Shown: positions 32,649-36,739 of the stretch, piece by piece | Layout: each line of letters starts with the position of its first letter | Numbering within the stretch: the first letter of the stretch is position 1 | DNA from: Lachnospiraceae bacterium | GTDB lineage: Bacteria > Bacillota > Clostridia > Lachnospirales > Lachnospiraceae | Assembly (NCBI GenBank): GCA_017615545.1 | Contig: JAFZZY010000059.1 | Coordinates: 1 to 36,739, forward strand | Direction: 5' to 3' | DNA length: 36,739 nucleotides | The notes under the pieces: generated by a model | Databases searched by the model: none | What the model saw: only the letters and a program-made list of their open reading frames with translations | Told to the model about the DNA's origin: nothing | Made by a program: the position numbers and the translations under genes

Positions 32649-33758
32649 TCATTTTCCGAGGATGAACTTCATGACCACGGGGTTGTGGTCCGTGAATTCA
32701 AAGCCTTTGTCGACGTTTTGCACGTATGTGCAGCGTACATTGTCCGAGATGATAAAGCCGTCGAGGATGACCGTGAAGCTGTCCTCGCTATACGGAATGT
32801 TGGTATTTCTCGTAGAGGCTACCATTCCCTCCGCATAGTTCACACATTTGGAAAAACCGTTCGGAATGATCTCGTCCGGGAACTTCTGGCACCAGGAGTA
32901 ATCCTTATCCGTTCCCGGATTGAACGTCTCCTTCGAATTGCAGGTGAAATCGTGATTGAAGTCACCGCCGCAGATCACATAGTTTCCCGCTTTGTATTCT
33001 TTATCCATGTCTTCGAAGAGCATCTGCAGCTGGGCGTTGCCCTGCTCCGCGTCGGTTCCGTACGCGGACAGGTGGGTGTTGAACACCACCAGTTCCTTGC
33101 CGTCCTCTACCGGGATCCGCGCGATGGAATAGCAGCGGTCCAGATCCAGGATCTTCTTGAAGCCCGTCGCGATCGGCAGACTTCTCCGAAGCGCGGAGGT
33201 CACGTTAAAGCGGCTCAGCATCTGGATGCCCGAGTTGGATGCCCCATGAGGCTCCAGGACGGGATACATCAGGTAGGCCGAGTGATAATTGACCGCGAAC
33301 ACGTTGTCATACAAGCCCATACGCGAGAGGTTCGCCTCAAAAAGCGCGCTCTGGTCCACATGAAAACTACGTGTGGAATCGGTATCTACCTCCTGCAGCA
33401 GGACGATGTCCGGATCAAACGACATGGCGATCCTTGAGCAACCGTCCGTGCAATCAATAACACTGTCTTTCGATACTGCGCGGCTCTGCTTGCCGCCATC
33501 CATGAAAAACGTGAAGTCCGACGTGTACGCGCCGAAGCCCACATTAAAGCTGACGATGGTATACTCCTCACCGGTCGCGGCCGCCTGCTCCGCTCTGCCC
33601 GTTACGGCCAGCGGCAGGTTATCCTCGATCCTCGAATAGGTAAGGAAAACGTAGGCAACGTAGCCTCCGACCACGAGGATGATCACCGCTAAAAGGATGA
33701 GCGGTATCTTCCACCATTTGAACTTCTTTTTTTCGCCTTTATTACTGTCTTTCGCCAT
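32649..33758 (-). CDS. Endonuclease/exonuclease/phosphatase (EEP) family protein, membrane-anchored
   Basis: A 369-residue protein. A basic N-terminus and one membrane segment (about residues 15-40, IPLILLAVIILVVGGYVAYVF) put the catalytic domain outside the membrane. EEP motifs are IVSFNVGFG (metal Asn), ILLQEVD (metal Glu), GDFNHD (Asp/Asn) and DHNPVV (catalytic Asp-His). The anchor and exported domain argue for a phosphodiesterase or phosphatase on lipids or extracellular nucleic acids rather than DNA repair. The start is the ATG at 33756-33758 (MAKDSNKG), 8 bases after AAGGGA, overlapping the ribbon-helix-helix gene by 17 bases. Confidence 0.87.
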   Translation of the reverse strand: MAKDSNKGEKKKFKWWKIPLILLAVIILVVGGYVAYVFLTYSRIEDNLPLAVTGRAEQAAATGEEYTIVSFNVGFGAYTSDFTFFMDGGKQSRAVSKDSVIDCTDGCSRIAMSFDPDIVLLQEVDTDSTRSFHVDQSALFEANLSRMGLYDNVFAVNYHSAYLMYPVLEPHGASNSGIQMLSRFNVTSALRRSLPIATGFKKILDLDRCYSIARIPVEDGKELVVFNTHLSAYGTDAEQGNAQLQMLFEDMDKEYKAGNYVICGGDFNHDFTCNSKETFNPGTDKDYSWCQKFPDEIIPNGFSKCVNYAEGMVASTRNTNIPYSEDSFTVILDGFIISDNVRCTYVQNVDKGFEFTDHNPVVMKFILGK

Positions 33759-33939
33759 GATCTTGGTCCCTTTCCGGCACATATCGGCCGGTTCTCTTAT
33801 GTTGTTTTACGCATTCCGTGAGCAAATATTCGATCTGTCCGTTGACGGAACGGAAATCGGACTCTGCCCAAGCTGCGAGATCCTCGTACAGCTTGGGCGA
33901 AAGTCTGAGCGGAATTTGTTTTTTCTTATCTTCGTTCAC
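33742..33939 (-). CDS. Arc-type ribbon-helix-helix protein
   Basis: A 65-residue protein starting at GTG (33937-33939), which overlaps the SPFH stop by one base (TAGTG); no strong ribosome site of its own, so it depends on coupling. KKQIPLRLSPKLYEDLAAWAESDFRSVNGQIEYLLTECV is a ribbon-helix-helix fold: a short beta strand with alternating residues, then two helices, as in Arc/MetJ repressors. Genes of this type often follow SPFH genes in Firmicutes. The DNA target is unknown; autoregulation of the operon is the simplest guess. Confidence 0.82.
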   Translation of the reverse strand: MNEDKKKQIPLRLSPKLYEDLAAWAESDFRSVNGQIEYLLTECVKQHKRTGRYVPERDQDHGERQ

Positions 33940-34949
33940 TAGTACAGAGTACCCGAATTCACGACGGGCTGCGCATCATGATTGCCGCAAAGGACTACCA
34001 ACAGATTCGAAACCATTGCCGCCTTACGTTCCTCATCCAGGACTACTGTCTGGTTCTGGCTCAGACGCTCCAGTGCCATCTCAACCATACCGACTGCACC
34101 GTCCACGATCATCTTTCTGGCATCGATGATCGCCGATGCCTGCTGACGCTGAAGCATAACTGCTGCGATCTCGGGAGCATATGCAAGGTAGGTGATGCGA
34201 GACTCCATGATCTCGATACCTGCATCTACAACCTTTGCTGCGATCTCGTCGCGGATCTGGCGTGCTACCAGTTCGCTCGAACCACGCAGGCTGCCCTCGT
34301 CTGCGATACCGTCGCCGGTGGTGTCAACATTGGCCGCTACATCATAAGGGTAGATGCGGACAATGTTACGCAGAGCCGCGTCACACTGCAGGGACAGATA
34401 CTCTTTGTAGTTATCAACGTTGAACGCCGCCTTTGCGGTGTCAACAACTCTCCAGGTTACCGCGATACCGATCTCGACCGGATTACCGAGGCAGTCATTG
34501 ATCTTCTGAACGTTGTTGTTCAGGGTCATGATCTTCAGGGACATTTTCTTGCTCATCAGAGCCTGCGCTGTTGCTGCGCTCAATACCTGGCTCGATGCCG
34601 GAGCCACGTCGCGGCTCTGGTTCAGCTTCGTTGCTGCTGCAGGGTTAACGCCTACGCAGAACGGATTTACCCAGTAGAAACCGTCTTCCTTCAGGGTGCC
34701 GACATAGCGACCGAACAGGGTCAGGACCAGCGCCTCCGACGGCTTGATGACCTTCAGGCCGAGCAGTACGACCCAACCCAAAGACAACCACAAAATGGAG
34801 AGAATGAACACGATAACACTGTTAAATTCCCCGTTCTCATTCTCCGGCAGTGCCCAGATCATAGCCACTACCGAAAGGGCGGTCAATGCGAAATACAACA
34901 GGAGCATCAGCGCTCCGCTTCCCTTCTTACCGATGATCTTTTCTTTCAT
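33939..34949 (-). CDS. SPFH/Band-7 (stomatin/prohibitin-like) membrane protein
   Basis: A 336-residue protein. Two hydrophobic segments (about 12-33 and 44-66) form an N-terminal membrane anchor, followed by the SPFH domain (about 68-230: VIKPSEALVLTLFGRYVGTLKEDGFYWVNPF, IGIAVTWRVVDTAKAAFNV, SLQCDAALRNIVRIYPYD) and a helical C-terminal region (AAVMLQRQQASAIIDARKMIVDGAVGMVEMALERL). SPFH proteins form oligomeric membrane scaffolds. The start ATG at 34947-34949 follows AGAGG at 8 bases, with a leader of about 75 bases from the promoter at 35033-35061. First gene of a three-gene operon. Confidence 0.92.
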   Translation of the reverse strand: MKEKIIGKKGSGALMLLLYFALTALSVVAMIWALPENENGEFNSVIVFILSILWLSLGWVVLLGLKVIKPSEALVLTLFGRYVGTLKEDGFYWVNPFCVGVNPAAATKLNQSRDVAPASSQVLSAATAQALMSKKMSLKIMTLNNNVQKINDCLGNPVEIGIAVTWRVVDTAKAAFNVDNYKEYLSLQCDAALRNIVRIYPYDVAANVDTTGDGIADEGSLRGSSELVARQIRDEIAAKVVDAGIEIMESRITYLAYAPEIAAVMLQRQQASAIIDARKMIVDGAVGMVEMALERLSQNQTVVLDEERKAAMVSNLLVVLCGNHDAQPVVNSGTLY

Positions 34950-35032
34950 ATCCTTTACCTCTTTTCTCGAACTCCTACTTCGATACTGTTTGTTTTTCCA
35001 CCGAAAGACTTATGTCCTCGGCTGATATCACT

Positions 35033-35061
35033 ATGATATCATTCCGAATCGAACGCGTCAA
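35033..35061 (-). promoter_or_regulatory. Promoter of the SPFH operon
   Basis: Minus-strand -35 TTGACG (35056-35061), 17 bases, -10 TATCAT (35033-35038). The sequence GATATCA occurs twice across and just after the -10. The rest of 34950-35217 holds no gene I can support. Confidence 0.85.
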
Positions 35062-35217
35062 GGTCTTTTTCCTTACGGATTTCTTACGTTTCGACCGTTT
35101 TCACTTTGCGGGCACAGTCGGTGCACTTTGGCTCAACGCCGACGCAAAAAGAGGCCATCGCTCTCTATGAGATGCGACAGCCCCTTTCCGCGGGGGATAT
35201 ATAATCCTCTTGTTAAC

Positions 35218-35290
35218 TGGACCCGGTGGGATTCGAACCCATGACCTCTGCGTTGCGAACGCAGCGCTCTCCCAACTGAGCTACGGGCCC
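35218..35290 (-). tRNA. tRNA-Ala (anticodon CGC)
   Basis: Minus-strand cloverleaf of 73 bases. Acceptor GGGCCCG / CGGGTCC with the G3-U70 pair that marks alanine tRNAs; D arm GCTCAGTTGGGAGAGC; anticodon stem CTGCG/CGCAG with loop TTCGCAA (anticodon CGC, reads GCG); T arm with GGTTCGAATCC. Discriminator A73; the CCA end is not encoded (GTT follows). Confidence 0.96.
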
Positions 35291-35300
35291 CGACAACGGA

Positions 35301-35329
35301 ATTATGTCACGATTCAGTCCGTTTGTCAA
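35301..35329 (-). promoter_or_regulatory. Promoter of the tRNA-Ala gene
   Basis: Minus-strand -35 TTGACA (35324-35329), 17 bases, -10 CATAAT (35301-35306), ending 10 bases before the tRNA 5' end. Confidence 0.85.
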
Positions 35330-35389
35330 GTATGTGTTATCCCGCTCACTGATAAATATCTGAAGGATCATTAATGAAATCTTTGATCG

Positions 35390-36733
35390 TTACTCAACAT
35401 TATAATGAATCGCTTTTTCGAATTCACCATTCCAATAATCCTGAGCGGAAATGTAGAAGTACCTCATTACTCCTTCTTCTATGGTGTATCCATAACAGCT
35501 TTTTCCGATAAAATCTTTCGGATATAATACTCCGGGTTTAGTTGCATCTAATCGTTTTAATACCTCTCCGGTATTCTCATCGATCATTTGAATCTCTCCA
35601 TCACACAATACGACCGGATGCGTATCACTGTAGTTGGAGAGCACCTGTACTCCATTCAGTTCCCGAATCTGTTCTCCGGTATATCTATATAATATTGTCT
35701 TGTTGTATTCAATATCACATATAGCAAAATTGCTTTGGTAAAAACTCACCTGTGCAGGCCGTACCGATTTTATGATCATACTTAATTCGTCGGAACGGAT
35801 ATCATAATCATATATATCCATGTGATAACGTCTGTTAAACTCCGCCAAATACTCCTCGACGGACAACTTCTTCAATTCATCCGGGATCTCCACCCACGTC
35901 TGCCCGTCCGGAGACATATACGGGATTTCCGAATAAACATATGCAAAATACAGATGCTCACCCCGTATCCCGGTATAAAACACCCTTGCGTTATAGCCCT
36001 CTCCTTGAAAGATCTCTGTCGCCTTTCCACTAGATAAGTTCACCCGAACGACACCTGCTGTATCTTTATCTTTCCTTTCGCCGAAGATCCACTGGGGTTC
36101 TCCTATATTATCCTCAACTTCAAGAACCTCATAAGATGTGAAATAGGTCGAAAACATGTCTTTTTCCGAAAAACTAAAATTCCGTCCCGGAATATAAGAA
36201 GGATAGTTTCCAATCACTCTTCGATTCTTCCCTTGCAAGTCACTGCATACAACATCACCATTATAGTCCAAAAAGTACATTTTTTCTTTAAGGATCGCCA
36301 CAGTCATCGAGGTGAAGTTATAAGATATACACCCCGCTTCAATTTCCAGCGATTTCTTATGCTCACAGCCCGGATCAAAACAATAAATAAGATCCTTTTT
36401 ATTCGCTACATCAAAGATTCGCAACCGGCCATCATAGTCATGATATAACACATAGTCTTCGGTCAGGAACCCCGTTCCTATCCATTCATCACAAACAAAT
36501 GCCTCTCCCGTCACGTTTTCCGGAAGAAAATCATCCGGCTCCGTGTCGTCAAACTTTGAAATCTCAGCCAATGAATTCTCTTTAGCAGGAATTACAGCAA
36601 TCGTCGTCCCTGTTTCTTCCTGCATTGGTTTTTTTGAGCACGTATTCAAAGTTGTCTCTGTCTCATCCGTCTCTTTACATGAAACGAGCATAAGGCATAA
36701 GGCAACCAGCATGATCCTTTGAACTCTCTTCAT
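35390..36733 (-). CDS. Lipoprotein with propeller-like repeats, function unknown
   Basis: A 447-residue protein with a lipoprotein signal: basic start, hydrophobic core and lipobox LMLVSC with the acylated cysteine at residue 19. The mature part has recurring short beta units (YVLYHDYDGRLRIFDVANK, MYFLDYNGDVVCSDLQGK, LYRYTGEQIRELNG, IQMIDENTGEVLKR), as in beta-propellers, and an unusual cysteine pair in CFDPGCEHK. Surface-exposed lipoproteins of this look are common in Lachnospiraceae without a known ligand. Base composition is more AT-rich than the housekeeping genes, hinting at recent gain. The start ATG at 36731-36733 is 6 bases from the window end, so its ribosome site cannot be checked. 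Confidence 0.8.
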   Translation of the reverse strand: MKRVQRIMLVALCLMLVSCKETDETETTLNTCSKKPMQEETGTTIAVIPAKENSLAEISKFDDTEPDDFLPENVTGEAFVCDEWIGTGFLTEDYVLYHDYDGRLRIFDVANKKDLIYCFDPGCEHKKSLEIEAGCISYNFTSMTVAILKEKMYFLDYNGDVVCSDLQGKNRRVIGNYPSYIPGRNFSFSEKDMFSTYFTSYEVLEVEDNIGEPQWIFGERKDKDTAGVVRVNLSSGKATEIFQGEGYNARVFYTGIRGEHLYFAYVYSEIPYMSPDGQTWVEIPDELKKLSVEEYLAEFNRRYHMDIYDYDIRSDELSMIIKSVRPAQVSFYQSNFAICDIEYNKTILYRYTGEQIRELNGVQVLSNYSDTHPVVLCDGEIQMIDENTGEVLKRLDATKPGVLYPKDFIGKSCYGYTIEEGVMRYFYISAQDYWNGEFEKAIHYNVE

Positions 36734-36739
36734 AGGTTC

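Noticed and set aside
35084..35158. 24-codon minus-strand frame with two cysteines between the tRNA and the SPFH gene (MASFCVGVEPKCTDC...)
   Set aside because: No convincing ribosome site and it runs to the edge of the SPFH promoter; too short to support.

Overview
The window reads as chromosomal DNA of a moderately GC-rich Firmicute of class Clostridia, most likely a Lachnospiraceae-type anaerobe. The reasons are strong AGGAGG-type ribosome sites, near-consensus sigma-A promoters with 17-base spacers, families common in that group (DUF5711, DUF4430, DUF4417, SPFH plus Arc-type pair), and almost every gene on one strand. Of about 38 protein genes, only one doubtful small ORF (23801-23950) and one small RNA (20669-20738) are on the plus strand. 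This assignment is inference from gene content; no rRNA gene is present.

Layout by position (genes are transcribed from high to low coordinates). 1-2487: a partial secreted protein and a multi-membrane protein of unknown role. 2542-7594: housekeeping genes (YbaK deacylase, metK, murA, a shikimate-kinase-like protein, a flavin reductase) and a coiled-coil membrane-anchored protein. 7678-12630: a small membrane protein, then a probable operon of ROK glucokinase, galE, a DUF5711 propeller protein and a coiled-coil/membrane protein, driven by a promoter at 12697-12725. 12764-19045: a five-gene operon holding a complete ECF transporter (S component, fused double ATPase, T component) and two surface proteins built from the parts of animal transcobalamin: an alpha/alpha toroid and DUF4430 (transcobalamin-like C-terminal) domains. 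This is the strongest candidate for a little-described system. 19126-20451: a zinc-ribbon membrane protein.

20573-23235 is a visibly AT-rich cassette bounded by two strong terminators. It holds an XRE regulator, an ImmA/IrrE peptidase, a 52-codon leader ORF, a DUF4417 protein, an 'MGGRGTFASG' protein and a small acidic partner. At the 3' end of this operon a plus-strand small RNA has its own near-consensus promoter and terminator. A second copy of its core lies in the leader in front of the DUF4417 gene, so the RNA can pair with that mRNA over 32 bases with only G-U wobbles. 23284-24855 has two more zinc-ribbon membrane proteins. 24898-26331 is a cytoplasmic GH43 glycosidase, followed by a nine-copy array with an exact 64-bp period, each copy carrying a 9-bp inverted repeat. 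27069-32459 is a two-component system beside an ABC transporter of the ATPase plus FtsX type. 32649-34949 is an SPFH / ribbon-helix-helix / EEP-hydrolase operon with a clear promoter and terminator. A tRNA-Ala(CGC) and an AT-rich lipoprotein gene close the window.
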